DNA of 64,000 nt from Ricinus communis (lineage: Eukaryota > Streptophyta > Magnoliopsida > Malpighiales > Euphorbiaceae), in contig NC_063259.1 in assembly GCF_019578655.1 (NCBI RefSeq), positions 7,800,001 to 7,864,000 on the forward strand, given 5' to 3'. Positions 23,571-36,520 of this stretch are shown piece by piece. The notes beneath the pieces were generated by a model. That model worked only from the letters and a program-made list of their open reading frames with translations. It ran no database searches and had not been told where the DNA came from. The position numbers were made by a program, and so were the translations under genes. The first letter of the stretch is position 1. Each line of letters opens with the position of its first letter.

Positions 23571-25345
23571 ATTTTTTCATACTTATAAATATATCCATCT
23601 TTTAAGGTTGTTTTCTAATATCGACAAATATACTAAAGTTACGTAATAATTTTCTGATATTTAAAAATATATCCCTCTTATGTGGTTATTTTCTTATATT
23701 AATAAATATACTCTCTTTTACGGAATTATTTTCTCATATTCAAAATTATACCTCTCTTTTGGGGTAATTTTCTCATATTGAAAAGTATCCCTTTTTCCAC
23801 GGAGATTTTTTTCATACTCATAAATATATTCCTTTAATGTGGTTGTTTTCTCACATTTATAGATATACCCCTCTTATGGGGTTGTTTTCTGATATTCACA
23901 AATATACTCTTTTTCGAGGTTGTTTTCTCATATTCATAAATGTACTCCTTTTATGCAGTTGTTTTTTCATACTAAAAATATAACCTTCTTACGTAGTTGT
24001 TTTGTAATATTTACAAATATACTCTTCTTAAGGGGTTGTTTTCTAATACTAAAAAAAAATCCCATTTACGAAGTTATTTTCTGATACTAAAAAAAATTTA
24101 CCATCTTACGAGGTTGTTTTCTCATTTTTAGAAACAATATCGCTTTTATTGAGTTATTTTCACATACTCACAAATGTCTCTGTTATGAGGTTGTTTTCTC
24201 ATACTCACAATCATACCCCTCTTTCGGGACAGTTTTCTCATATTGAAAAATATAACCCTTTTCAAGGGATGTTCTCTCATACTCACAAATATACCCCTCT
24301 TATGTGGTTATTTTCTCACATTCATAAATATACCTCTTTTCCGAAGTTGATTTCTGATATTCACAATATACCCTTTTCATAGGGTTATTTTCTCACATTC
24401 ATAGTTGTACCCTTTTTACGCAGTTGTTTTCTTATACTAAAAGTATACCCTTCAAATGGGGTTGTTTTTCAATATTATCAAATATACTCCTTTTACGGAG
24501 TTGTTTTCTCGTACTCACAAATATACCTATATTACAAGGTTGCTTTCTAATATTTATAAATATACCCCTATTATGGTGTTGTTTTCTCATATTCATAAGC
24601 ATACCCCTTTCACAAGGTTGTTTTCTCACACTCACAAATATGCCCCTTTTACGGGGTTGTTTTCTCATTTTCATAAACATACCCATTTTACGGGGTTATT
24701 TTCACATACTCACAAATATACCCCTGTTATGGGGTTGTTCTCTCATACTCACAAATATACCCCTCTTACAGGGTTGTTTTCTCATATTGAAGAATATACC
24801 CCTTTTTTGGAGTTATTTTATCATACTTATAAATATACTTCTCTTACGTGATTGTTTTCACATATTCACAAATATACCTCTTTTATGGAGTTGTTTCCTC
24901 ATGCTAAAAAATATACCCCTCTTATGGCATTGTCTTGAAATATTTACAAATATTACCACCTTATGGCGTTATTTTCTCATATTCATAAATATGTTTCTTT
25001 TAAGCAGTTGTTTTCTCATACTCACAAATATACATCTATTACGGGATAGTTTTTTAATAGTTATAAATATACTTCTCTTACGTGGTTGTTTTCTCATATT
25101 CATAAATATACTTTTAGTGGGTTATTTTCTAATATTCATAAATATAGTCCTTTTTGTGATTATTCTCTCATCCTTACAAATATACCTCTTTTACGAAGTT
25201 GTTTTCTCATATTAAAAAATATACCCCTTTTACGGGTTTATTTTCTCATAATCATAAATATATCCTTTTTATGCAGTTATTTTCTCATACTTAAAAATAT
25301 ACCTGCTTACGTGGTTGTTTTCTAATATTTACAAATATACCCCTC
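23571..25345 (+). repeat. 39-bp satellite array A3 (type II)
   Basis: Type II units in the same orientation as A2, highly diverged at the left edge. It is probably continuous with A2 in origin and split by the profilin-bearing segment. The right edge passes directly into E copy B. Open frames such as 24424-25215 are repeat translation. Confidence 0.95.
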
Positions 25346-25524
25346 TTATGGGGAATATTTTTATGATAATAATTGAGATTTCTGAATGATAATTATTTGA
25401 AATTGATAGAATAAATCCCTTTTTATTTTATAATAATCAAATAAAGGGGAGGGATAATTTAAACCTATTTATTTTTACAATTGAATAATTATCAACATCT
25501 TCTAGGGTTTCCTAACCAAGTTCC

Positions 25525-25533
25525 TATAAATAG
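25525..25533 (+). promoter_or_regulatory. TATA box in E copy B
   Basis: TATAAATAG lies in the same setting as 48226-48234 (minus) in copy C: GGGTTTCC upstream and CTAGGGTTAG downstream. A degenerate version is at 53894-53902 in copy D. Conservation of the block supports an LTR promoter. Confidence 0.6.
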
Positions 25534-25663
25534 AATAGTATAGCCTAGGTCTAGGGTTAGTAAGAGAGGAGAGCATAATAATTACAGCAAAATTTACATC
25601 GATATATACAGAGAAGAAACCCTTAGCAAGCTAGTAAGAAAGAACTCCCAAGTTAGGGGACCC

Positions 25664-26005
25664 ATGAACAATGATAGAGGTTTCTTTGAAAATCCAAAAA
25701 AAGCAGAACTGGGTTCTTATCTTCTCTTTGATTCAACAACAGTTTCCTCATCTCCTGAGACTCATAGAAGTGTGAGTAAAATCAATATAGAAGAGACACT
25801 GAGAAAAAAAAAACAAAGAGAAAAGCTAGATGAAAAAGAAAGAGAAGCATTGTTGATTATAATAGTCATTAGAAGATCCAAACCACTTAAGCAAGATCAT
25901 TTAAAACTTTTTCTAAATCATAGAAAGTTTCTCAAAGCCAGATCTAGCTCTGAATTCCTACCCAGTTTTTGGTTCAATCGCCTCCTCATCGCCCGAGACT
26001 TGTAG
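25664..26005 (+). CDS. Small hypothetical ORF in E copy B
   Basis: A 113-residue open frame lies about 130 bp after the TATA box. It is rich in Lys, Arg, Glu and Ser, with a charged run LRKKKQREKLDEKEREALL. No known domain is seen. Its SSSPETHRS piece resembles SSSLETRKT in the small frame of E copy C (47864-48064, minus), and the DNA around both aligns. The reading frames differ elsewhere and copy D has stops in the region, so a real protein is doubtful; a leader or a decayed gag start is as likely. Confidence 0.2.
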   Translation: MNNDRGFFENPKKAELGSYLLFDSTTVSSSPETHRSVSKINIEETLRKKKQREKLDEKEREALLIIIVIRRSKPLKQDHLKLFLNHRKFLKARSSSEFLPSFWFNRLLIARDL

Positions 26006-26231
26006 ATCCAACAAACATAATGACAATCTATTGCTAGTTTATAAGATTTTAGGATTTTTAGTGATTTAGATTTTTTTAGCTTATGTACTTTATTTTATTA
26101 TTTTTTATTTATTTTATCTCATTCTATTTTTCTTAACATTTGTGCATGTGAAAATTAGCTCTAGAGTGTGAGATTGAACTGTTGAATAAAGGAGAATCGA
26201 AGGAGAACTAACTGAAATACACCCTAGGACT

Positions 26232-26270
26232 CTAGAGCCAATCGGCTCTTCATGCACAGTTGATTGGCTG
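26232..26270. repeat. Palindrome cluster in E copy B
   Basis: GAGCCAATCGGCTC is followed about 21 bp later by a weaker AGTTGATTGGCT. It matches the clusters in the other E copies. Confidence 0.7.
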
Positions 26271-26992
26271 ACCATGCTGGAGCATTTATTTTCGCTTTTT
26301 TGGTGAGTTTCAATGTATTCTTGACCCCCGTACAATTTTAGGTCTTTCTAGTTTTGCAATCGTAGTTGTAGGAGGGTTGTAATAGCTAGGGTTTTCTTTT
26401 CTGCTTTATTCTCTTTATTATTTTTTGTTGATTATTGAACGTTATCCCCAATACATGATTGATTAATTAAAATGGGCCACAAAGACTTAGGGCTATAAAA
26501 CTGGTCCAACATGAATTTGGTAGTTTATTAGACTAATCTACCTTAATTAGGCCTAAACCCTAAAATTCAATTAGACTAGTGGGCCTTCATATGATTATTT
26601 AGGGTTTGAATTTAGTTAGGGTTGAGATCACATTAATTAGGCCTTTTCATAACAAGTAGTCTAATAGGCTTAAAGGCTCGAATCTAAAAAGCATAACATG
26701 TAATTAGGCTAGAATAGGTGGGCCTCATGCATAATTGGATAGTAAATTAGATTAATAACTTTAAATGAGAGCTAGGCTTGAATAAAATGGGCTAAACTTA
26801 GGTGTACTATGTGTTGTTTTGGCATGCCTGTGTATAAAATGCTTGCATTTTATTAAATAAAAACTTAAAGACTAATATACATAAATAAGGAAGTTGGCTT
26901 CTAGATCCATCTCTTGACTTTGTGGCTTAAGCTTCTTTATGGAATCTCAGAAAAGCTACTCATTAGTAAAAGCGTCTGAGTGATTACCCAGG

Positions 26993-27003
26993 TGGCAACT
27001 CCC
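26993..27003 (+). other. Putative primer-binding site of E copy B
   Basis: TGGCAACTCCC at the inferred LTR end, aligned with TGACGACTCCC at 9324. It is close to the tRNA-Arg-type site of Tat/Ogre elements; the match beyond 11 bases is poor. Confidence 0.45.
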
Positions 27004-30000
27004 ATCTCCACACTATCAGTCACTAGTTAGTATGTTTCTGATTAGGTTAAAAAGACTTACAAAGGTCGTAGTCGCTAAAGTTGCGCGCGCTAAAACCGCC
27101 AAATGCAGTATATTTATGAATATGAGAAAACAACCCCGTAAAAGGGGTATATTTGTGAGACTGAGAAACCAATCACGTAAAAGGGTTAAATTTATAAATA
27201 TTAGAAAACAATCTCATAAAAGTGATTTATTTATGAGAAAACAACCCCGTAAGAGGGGTAAATTTGTAACTAATAGGAAACTACCCCATAAGAGGGGTTT
27301 ATTTGTGAGCATGAGAGAACAACCGCATAAAAGAGAAATATTTATCAATATGAAAAAAATAAACCAATAAGAGGGCTATATTTATTAATATTAGAAAATA
27401 ACCATGTAAAAGGGGTATATATATAAATAATAGAAAATAACCTCGTAAGAGGGATATAATTGTAAATAATAGAAAATAACCCCGTAAGAGTGGTATAAAA
27501 CAACCCCCTAAAAAAGGGTATATTTATGAATATGAGAAAATAACCCTGTGAAAGGGATACATTAATGAATATGAGAAAATATCCCCGTAGGAAAGGTATA
27601 TTTGTGAGTATGAGAAAACAATCCCGTAAAAGAGGTATATTTATGAATGTGAGAAAATAACCCCTTAGCAAGAGCATGTTTGTGACAATGAGAAAACAAC
27701 AATGTAAATGGGGTATATCTATGAATATTAGAAAATTACCCCGTAAGGAGTATATTTATCAATTTGAGAAAATAATCCCATAAGAGGTATATTTATGAAT
27801 ATGAGAAAATAATCCCATGAGGGGTATATTTATTAACATGAGAAAATAAGCACGTAAGAGGGGTATATTTTTTAGTATGAGAAAACAACCCTATAAAAAG
27901 GGTATATTTTTTAATCTTAGAAATCAACCCCGTATGAGGGGTATATTTGTGAGTGTGAGGGGTATCTTTATGAACATGAGAAAATAACCCCATAAGGGGT
28001 AAAATAACGAATATGAGAAAATAACCCTATAAGAGGGGTATATTTGTAAATATTCAAAATGAACCTTGTAAGAAAGGTGTATTTGTGAGTATGAGAAAAC
28101 AACCCTGTAATGAATGAGGGTATGTTTGTGAATGTTAGAAAATGACACCATAAAGGGGTATATTTGTGATTATGAGAAAACAACCCGTCAGGGCGGAATA
28201 TTTGTAAGTAATAGAGAACAATCCCGTAAGATGGGTATATTTATGAATCTGAGATAACAACCCCCTAAAGGGGGTATATTCGTCAATACAAGAAGACAAC
28301 ATGTAAGAGTGCTATATTTGTGAGTATGAGAAAATAATCCCATAAAAAGGAAAGATTTTTTAATATGAGAAAACAATCCCATAAGAGGAGTATATTTATA
28401 AATATTAAACAACCCCGTAAGAGGGGTATATTTATGAATATTAGAAAATAATCTTGAAAGAGAGGTATATTTGTGAGTATGAGAAAACAACCCCGTGTGA
28501 GGGGTATATTGGTCAATGCAAGAAAACAACCCCGTAAGTGGGGTATATTTATCAGTACGAAAAGGCAATCCTGCGAAAGGGGTATACTTATGAATATGAG
28601 AAAACAACACCGTAAGAGGGGTATATTTAAGACAACCCCAAAAGATGGGTATATTTGTAAATATTTGAAAACAAACCTAAAAGAGGGGTATATTTATGAG
28701 TATGAGAAAACAACCCTGTAAAAGAGATATATTTGTTAATATCAAAAAACAACCCTATAAGTGGGGTATATTTGTGAGTATGAGAAAACTACCCCGTAAA
28801 AGAGGTATATTTGTGATCATGAGAAAAGAACCCCGTAAGAGGAATATATTTGTCAACATTAGAAAACAACCCCGTAAGAGGGGTATATTTGTGTGTATGA
28901 AAAAACAACCTTGTAAGAGGGGTGTATTTGTAAATATTAAAAAAAACCCCGTAAAAGGGATCTATTTGTCAATATTAGAAAACGACCATAAAGGAGGGAT
29001 ATATTTATTAGAATAAGAAAAGTACCGTGTAAAAGGGTTATATTTTTCACTATGAGAAAATAACCCCGTAAGAGGGGTATATTTGTGAGTATGAGAAAAC
29101 AACCTTGTAAAATGGGTGTATATTTTAATATGAGATAACAACCCCATAAGAGGAGTGTGTTTGTAAATGTTAGAGAACAACCCCGAAAGAGGGGTATATT
29201 TGTGAGTATGAGAAAATAATCTCATAAAAAAGGGTATATTTATGAATATGAGAAAACAACACCGTTAGAGGGGTATATTTGTGAGGATGAGAAAACAATC
29301 ACGTAAAAGGGTATATTTATGAATATTAGAAAACAACCTCGTAAAAGGTGTTTATTTATGAATATGAGAAAACAACCTCGTAAGATGAGTACATTTATGA
29401 ATATGAGAAAAAAAACCCCTAAGAGGGGTATATTTTTTAGAATCAAAAAGCAATCACATAAAAAGGTTATATTTATGAATATTAGAAAACAACCCTGATA
29501 TAAGGATATATTTATGATTATGAGAAAACAATCCTATAGAAGGGGTATATTTGTGAATATAGGAGTACAACCTTGTAAAACGGCTATATATGTGAGTATG
29601 AGAAAACAACCTCGTAAAAGGGATACATTTACGAATATGAGAAAATAACCCTGTAAGGGGAGTATGTTTGCAAATATGAGAAACCAACCCTATAAGAGGG
29701 ATATATTTGTAAATATTAGAAAATAATACGTTAAGACGGGTATATTTGTAAATTTGAGAAATAACCCCGTAAGTATGGTACATTTATAAATATTAGAAAA
29801 TAACCTCGTAAGAGGGGTGTATTTGCAAGTATGAGAACAACCTTGTAAAAGGGATACATTTATGAATATGATAAAATAACCTGGTAAAAAGCGTATATTT
29901 ATAAAAGGCGTATATTTATAAATATGAGAAAACAACACTGTAAGAGGAGTATATTTGTGAAAATGAGAAAACAATCACGTAAAAGAGGTTTATTTATAAA

Positions 30001-30039
30001 GATCTGAAAACAACCTCGTAAAAAGGGTATATTTATGCA

Positions 30040-31000
30040 TATGAGAAAACAACCCCATAAGAGGGGTATAATTGTGAATATGAGAAAAGACCCCGTAAGA
30101 GGAGTATATTTACGAGAATGAGAAAATAATAACATAAAAGAGGTAAATTTATGAATATTAAAAAACAACACCATATAAAGGTATATTTATGAATGTCAGA
30201 AAGTAACAATAAAGATGGGTATTTGTGAATATAGGAATACAATCCTATAAAATGGCTATATTTGTGAGTATGAGAAAACAACTTCATAAAGGGGCTGTAT
30301 TTATGAATATGAGAAATTAACCCTATAAGAGGAGTATGTTTGTGAATATGAGAGACCAACCCTATAAGAGGGTTATATTTGTAAATATTAGAAATAACAT
30401 CGTAAGATGGGTATATTTGTGAATTTAAGAAAACAATCTTGTAAAAGGGGTATATTTGTCAATACAATAAAACAACCTTATAAGTGGGGTATATTTATGA
30501 GTATCAGAAACAACCCCGTAAAAGGGATATATTTATGAATATGAGAAAACAACCCATAAGAGGGGTATATTTATGAATATGAGAAAAGACCCCATAAGAG
30601 GGGTATATTTGCGAGAATGAGAAAATAATCACATAAAAGAGGTATATTTATGACTATTAGAGAACAACACCGTATAAGGGTATATTTATGAATGTCAGAA
30701 AGTAACAATATAGGACGGTTATTTGTGAATATAGTACTACAACTCTATAAAATGGCTATATTTGTGAGTATGAGAAAACAACTTCATAAAAGGGGTGTAT
30801 TTATGAATATGAGAAATTAACCCTATAAGAGGAGTATGTTTGTGAATATGAGAAACCAACCTTATAAGAGGATTATATTTGTAAATATTAGAAAACAATG
30901 TCGTAAGATGGGTATATTTGTGAATTTAAGAAAATAACCCCGTAAAAGAAGTTTATTTGTCAATACAAAAAAACAACCCTGTAAGAGGGGCATATTTGTG
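30040..31000 (-). repeat. ~499-bp tandem duplication inside A4
   Basis: AATGTCAGAAAGTAACAAT occurs at 30192 and 30691, 499 bp apart. The surrounding dozen units match in order, including irregular ones such as GGTATTTGTGAATATAG and the unit GAGAAAAGACCCC. Confidence 0.85.
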
Positions 31001-33860
31001 AGTATGACAAAATAATTGTATAAAAGGGGCATGGTGTTCAATATGAGAAATTAAAACTTTAAGAGGTCTATATTTACGAATATTATAAGAGAACCCCGTA
31101 AAAGGGATATATTTAAAAATAATAGAAAACTATCCCAAAAGAGGAGTGTAATTGTGAGTATGAGAAAACAACCCCGTAAGAGGGGTATATTTGTAAATAT
31201 TAGAAAATAACTCCGTAAAAAGGGTATATTTATGAATATGACAAAATAACTTCGTAAGAGGGACACATTAATGAATATGAGAAGATAACCTTGTAGGAGG
31301 CTTATATTTGTGAGCATAAGAAAATAACCCCGTAAAAGGGGTATATTTATAAGTATGAGAAAATAACATTGTAAGTGCGGTATATTTATGAGTATCAGAA
31401 AATTATCTCGAAAGAGGTATATTTATGAATATAAGAAAACAACCCCGTAAGAGGGGTATTTTTTTAGAATGAGAAAATAATCTCGTATAAGGGGTTTTTT
31501 TTTTAATATAAAAAAATACCGTAAGAGTGGTATATTAGTAAATATTAGAAAGCAACCTCGTAAGAGGAGTATTTTTGTAAATATTAGAAAACAACCCCGT
31601 AAGAGGGGTATATTTGTCACTATAAGAAAACAACCCCGAAAAAGTAGTGTATTTGTGAGTATTAGAAAACACCCCTCTAAGAGGGTATATTTATGAGAAT
31701 GAGAAAACAACTCCGTAAAAGGAGTATGTTTTTTAGTATGAGAAATAACCCCGTAAGAGGGGGTATATGTGTGAGTGTGAGAAAAATAACCCCATAAAAA
31801 GGCTGTATTTGTAAGTATGAGAAAACTACCTCGTTAAAAGAGTATTTTTATGAATATGAGAAAACAACTCGATAAGAGGGGCATATTTATAAGTATGATA
31901 AAACAACCCTATAAGGGGGATATATTTGTAAATATTAGAAAACAACCTCGTAAAATGAGTATATTTATTAATCTGAGAAAACAACCATTTTAAAAGGTTA
32001 TATTTGTCAACACAAGAAAACAACCACGTAAGTAGGGTATATTTGTGAATATGAGAAAACAACCCATAATAGGGGTATATATGTGAGTATGAAAAAACAA
32101 CCCCATAAGAGGTGTATATTTGTAAATATTAGAAAATAACCCCGTAATAGGGGTATTTTTTGCATGAGAAAATAGCTGCAAAGAATGGTACATTTATAAA
32201 TATGAGAAAACAACCCCGTAAAAGGGTGCATATTTATGAATATGAGAAAACAACCGAATAAGAGGGGTATATTTATAAGTATGAGAAAAAAATTCTGTAA
32301 GAGGGTTATATTTTTCAATATAAGGAAACAATCCTATTAGTGGGGTATATTTGTGAGTATGAGAAAATAACCCCATAAGATATGTATATTTATCAACATT
32401 AGAAAACAACCCCATAAGAGGGATAAATTTGTGAGAATGAGAAAACAACCCCGTAAGGGGTATATTTGTAAGTATGAGAAAACAACCCCGTAAGAGGGGT
32501 ATATTTATAAATATTAGAACACAACTCCGTAAGAGGGGTATATTTTTTAGTATGAGAGAACAACCGCATAAAAAGGTACATTTATAAATATGAGAAAACA
32601 ACCCCATAAAAGGGATAGTTATGAATATGAGGAAACTACCCCCATATTTATGAGAATGAGAAAACAACCATATAAAAGAGTTATATTTATGAATATTAGA
32701 AAAAAAATCCCATAAAAGTGGTTTATTTATGAATACGAGAAAACAACCCGTAAGAGTGGTACATTTGTAATTAATAGAAAACTACTTTGTAAGAGGGGTT
32801 TATTTGTAAATATGAGAAAACAACCGCATAAAACGGGTACATTTATGAATATGATAAAATAAACCCGTAAGAGGCTATATTTACTAATATTAGAAAGTAT
32901 CCCCGTAAGAGGGATATATTTTTAAATAATAGAAAACAACCCCGTAAGAGGGATATAAAACAACCCCGTAAAAATGGTACATTTATGAATATGAGACAAT
33001 AACCCCGTAAGAGGGATATATTAATGAATATGAGAAAATAACTCTGTATGAGGGGTATATTTGTGATTATGAGAAAATAACCCTATGAAATGAGTATATT
33101 TATTAAAGTGAGAAAATAATTCCTTAAGAGGGCCATATTTGTGAGAATGAGAAAACAACCACGTAAATGGGGTATATCGATGAATATTAGAAAATAACCC
33201 CGTAAGAGGGGTATATTTATAAATCTGATAATATAACCTCATAAGGGGTATATTTGTAAATATGAGAAAATAACCCCATAAGGGGTATATTTATAAATAA
33301 TAGAAAATAATCCTGTAAGAGGGTTCATTTGTAAATATTAGAAAATAACCCCATAAGAATGATATACGTGTAAGTAAGAGAAAACAACCCCGTAAAAGGA
33401 GTATATTTTTGAATATGAGAAAACAACCTCGTATGAGTGGTATATTTGTGAGCGTGAGAAACTAAACCCATAAAAGAGGTGTATTTGCGAGTACGAGAAA
33501 ACAATCCAGTAAAAGGGGTATATTTATGAATATAAGAAAACAACCCCGTAAGTGGGGTATATTTGTAAATATTAGAAAACAATACCGTAAAAGGGGTATA
33601 TTTTTAAGTATGAGAAAATAATAACATAAAAGGCGTACACTTATGATTATGAGAAAACAAACTCGTAAAAGGGATATATTTTTTAATATGAGAAATCAAC
33701 CCCGTAAGAGGGTTATATTTATGATAATGATAAAACAACCACGTAAGTGGAGTATATTTATGAATATTATAAAACAACCCGCCAACAATGGTATATTTAT
33801 GAATATGAGAAAATAACCCTGTAAGAGGGGTACATTTGTAACTAATAAAAAACTACCCCG

Positions 33861-34083
33861 TAATAGGGGCATTAGTATGAGAAGACAACCACATAAAAAA
33901 GATATATTTATGAATATGAGAAAATAAACATGTACAAGGGGTATATTTATGAATATTAGAAAACAACGCCATAATAGGGGCATTAGTATGAGAAGATAAC
34001 CACATAAAAAAGATATATTTATGAATATGAGAAAATAAACATGTACAAGGGGTATATTTATGAATATTAGAGAACAACCCTGT
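33861..34083 (-). repeat. 111-bp near-identical tandem duplication inside A4
   Basis: TAATAGGGGCATTAGTATGA occurs at 33861 and 33972. The 111-bp copies differ at only a few bases, so this is one of the youngest duplications in the array. Confidence 0.88.
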
Positions 34084-34528
34084 AAGAGTGATATATTTGT
34101 AAATAATAGAAAACTACCTATAAGAGGGGTATATTTGTGAGTATGAGAAAACAACCTCGTAAGATTGGTATATTTATAAATTTTAGAAAACAACCCCATA
34201 AGAGGAGTGTAAAACAACCCCATAAAATTGGTATATTTATGAACATGAGAAAGTAACCCCGTAAGAGGGATATTTTAATGAATATGAGAAAATAACATAT
34301 AGAGGGATATATTTGTGAGTATGAGAAAACAATCTTGTAAAAGGGGTATATTTATAAATGTGAGAAATAAACCCCTTTAAGAGGGATATATTTGTGAGAA
34401 TGAGAAAACAACCACATAAATGGGGTATATTTATGAATTTTAGAAAATAGTCTCGTAAGAGGAGTATATTTCTGAATATGAGAAAATAACCTCATAAGAG
34501 GTATAATAATTAATTTGAGAAAACAACC

Positions 34529-34813
34529 CTGTAAGATTATTTGGAGTCAATTTATAGAAAAATTAATGTTCGAGGGTAAAACAATAGTTTTCACAAGTTG
34601 AGAGACTAAACTATTAAGATTTTTGGAACTTTTGCTTCTTAGAGCCAATCGGCTTTTTGCATAGCTGAATCAGCTCTACATAGAGCTGATCGACTTAGCA
34701 TAGTACTGAATCGGCTCTATGTAGAGCCAACAATTTTCTCTACATAGGCTGATTGATATTTTTCAAACTTTGATGTCTTTTTATATGTATTTTTTACCTA
34801 AAACACTAAAAAT
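34529..34813 (+). mobile_element. E element fragment, 5' portion
   Basis: It aligns with 53510-53720 of E copy D: TTTGGAGTCAATTTATAG, a GTTCGAGGGTAAAACAAT stretch, a palindrome cluster at 34639-34740 with at least four dyads about 21 bp apart, then GATGTCTTTTTATA. It begins at the edge of array A4 and stops inside the region just upstream of the expected TATA box, where the Tekay-like element begins. Confidence 0.65.
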
Positions 34814-35797
34814 TGAGTCCTTGCCTAGAAGCATCAGTATATACAACATAACCTCCATTTTCAGATGGCAATGCGAGTATCGGTGTAGTAGTAAGCCTTT
34901 TCTTCAACTCTTGAAAATTTTGATCACATAACTCCGTCCACCGGAATGGCACATTCTTCTTTAACAAAGTCATTAGAGGCTTAGCAATAACCGAAAAATC
35001 TTTTACAAATCTTCTATAATAGCCGTACTAACCCAAGAAAACTTGAACTTCGGGAAACATTTCTAGGCGGTTCCCATTCAATAATTGCTTTAATCTTTGA
35101 TGAATCTGGTTGCACTCCATGTTTAGAAATAATATGCCTTAAGAATGCAATTTCCTCCATCCAAAACTCGCATTTGTTGAATTTTGCATACAACTGTTTT
35201 TCCCTCAAAATCAGAAACAATTCTCAAGTGTTGTTCATGCTCTTCCGGGCTTCTAGAGTAAATCGGAATATCATCAATGAACACAATAACAAAGTGATCT
35301 AAATATGGCTGGAAAGTCTTGTTCATCGTTGACATAAAAGCAGGGAGCATTTGTTAAACCAAATGGCATCACAATAAATTCATAGTGCCCATACCTTGTT
35401 CGAATGTTTGTCTTGGCAATAGATTTCTCTTCAACCCGGAGTTGCCAATAACCCGATCTTAAATCAATTTTAGAGAACACAGTTGCACCTTTTAACCGAT
35501 CAAGCAAATCATCAATTCTCGGCAATGGATATTTATTCTTCAACGTAATCCTATTCAATTGCCTATAATCAATACATAATCGCATACTACCATCCTTTTC
35601 TTCACAAATGGTGCTCCCCAAGGTGAAGTACTTGGCCTGATGAAACCTTTATCAAGTAACTCTTCTAATTGCTTCTTTAATTCTTTCAATTCTAATGGAG
35701 CCATTCTGTATGGTGCAATGGAAATAGGTGCGATACCGGGGATGATGTCAATCTCAAAATCAACCTCTCGATTTGGTGGCAAACCGGTGCAAATCAT
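34814..35797 (-). pseudogene. Chromovirus (Tekay/Del-like) reverse transcriptase, decayed
   Basis: The minus strand encodes a Ty3/gypsy reverse transcriptase. In order from the right: the linker [15 protein letters not shown] and [30 protein letters not shown] and [27 protein letters not shown]; and the catalytic FIDDI at 35270-35281. Then come [24 protein letters not shown] and, past stops, the RNase H start YTDASRQG near 34840. Frameshifts occur after FVKK, near 35340 and near 35215. The domain stops at the beginning of RNase H where an E fragment abuts; RNase H, integrase and the 3' LTR are absent. The core catalytic residues survive but no continuous frame does. Confidence 0.93.
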
Positions 35798-36520
35798 CTA
35801 AGAATATGTTAGGAAATTCTCCGACCACTGGAATGTCTAATACCCCTGAATCGACCTTAGTAGTATCTATAAAACTAATTAGATATGCTTCACATCCATT
35901 TTTAATTAATCGACGCGGTCACTGAAATCAAACAATTAGGAATTGTCTTCTTTTCACCCACCATTACTATTTTCATTTCTCCTTGTATTTCCATAGCCAC
36001 TTCCTTTGTTTTACAATCAACAATAGCATGATTTCTTGACAACCAATCCATCCCCAAAATAACATCAAACTCTCTAAGATTAATAACAACCAAATCTGCA
36101 TGTAGTTTGACACTATCTACTACTACAGGATATGATCTCACTATCGTATTTACTGTGATAATACCCCCAGCAGGCATAGATACATATATATCATAACCTA
36201 ATGCCTCTATATTAGCATGAACATGTGATGCAAAATCATGTGATATGAATGAACATGTGGATCCAGGATCAATAAGAACATGTGCATCAGAATCATGAAT
36301 AGAAAGTATACTAGTAACATTTTCAGGTGCTACAAATGCTTCATTTCTAGTAGTAGCAAATACTCTAGCTTGTGCTTGTGGTTGACCAATTGGTTCTGAT
36401 GGTGTTGCTGAAATAGTTAAACCTCCTCTGCCACCTCTTCCTCCTCGCCTCCGCCTCGAACCAACTGGAATATTTTCACCAACACTACTCCGACCCGTAT
36501 AAGATTCTCCAAACATTATT
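35798..36520 (-). pseudogene. Chromovirus aspartic protease region
   Basis: The protease is open at 35902-36516. An RRRRGGRGGRGG basic linker leads into the domain. The active-site block reads HVLIDPGSTCSFISHDFA, with Pro where Thr is usual in D-T-G, so activity is doubtful. FDVILGMDWLSRNHA, the conserved second block, follows. Stops between 35880 and 35800 separate it from the reverse transcriptase. Confidence 0.88.

Larger units (their letters stand above)
25346..27095 (+). mobile_element. E element copy B, putative Tat/Ogre-type LTR
   Basis: It aligns with E copy C read on the minus strand from about 48370 leftward. Shared features in order are a TATAAATAG box followed by CTAGGGTTAG, a short coding-like stretch, an ACATGATT-type AT-rich part, the palindrome cluster, the GGGCC-rich conserved run, AAGTTGGCTTC and a final TGGCAACTCCC. 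The left end is cut by array A3, so the first 350 or so bases of E are missing. It contains an internal partial duplication: the stretch ending in CATCTCCTGAGACTC near 25760 and the one ending in CATCGCCCGAGACTT near 26000. The opposite-strand array A4 begins right after it. Confidence 0.6.
27096..34528 (-). repeat. 39-bp satellite array A4 (type II, inverted)
   Basis: Same satellite read on the minus strand; plus-strand units show CCCCGTAAGAGGGG and ATTAGAAAACAA. On the minus strand it shares with A6 a run of about four distinctive units, including one with GGTTGGTTTCTCAT and one with ATAGCCATTTTA plus GGTTGTACTC. These occur at 29540-29690, 30213-30365 and 30711-30862 here and at 58571-58730 in A6. 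The array is therefore an inverted relative of A6, not an independent amplification. Frames such as 32194-32667 (minus) are repeat translation. Confidence 0.96.

Noticed and set aside
27040..27110. GC-rich stretch with GCGCGCGC as a regulatory island
   Set aside because: It is only a short run at the E copy B and array A4 junction; nothing else supports a function.
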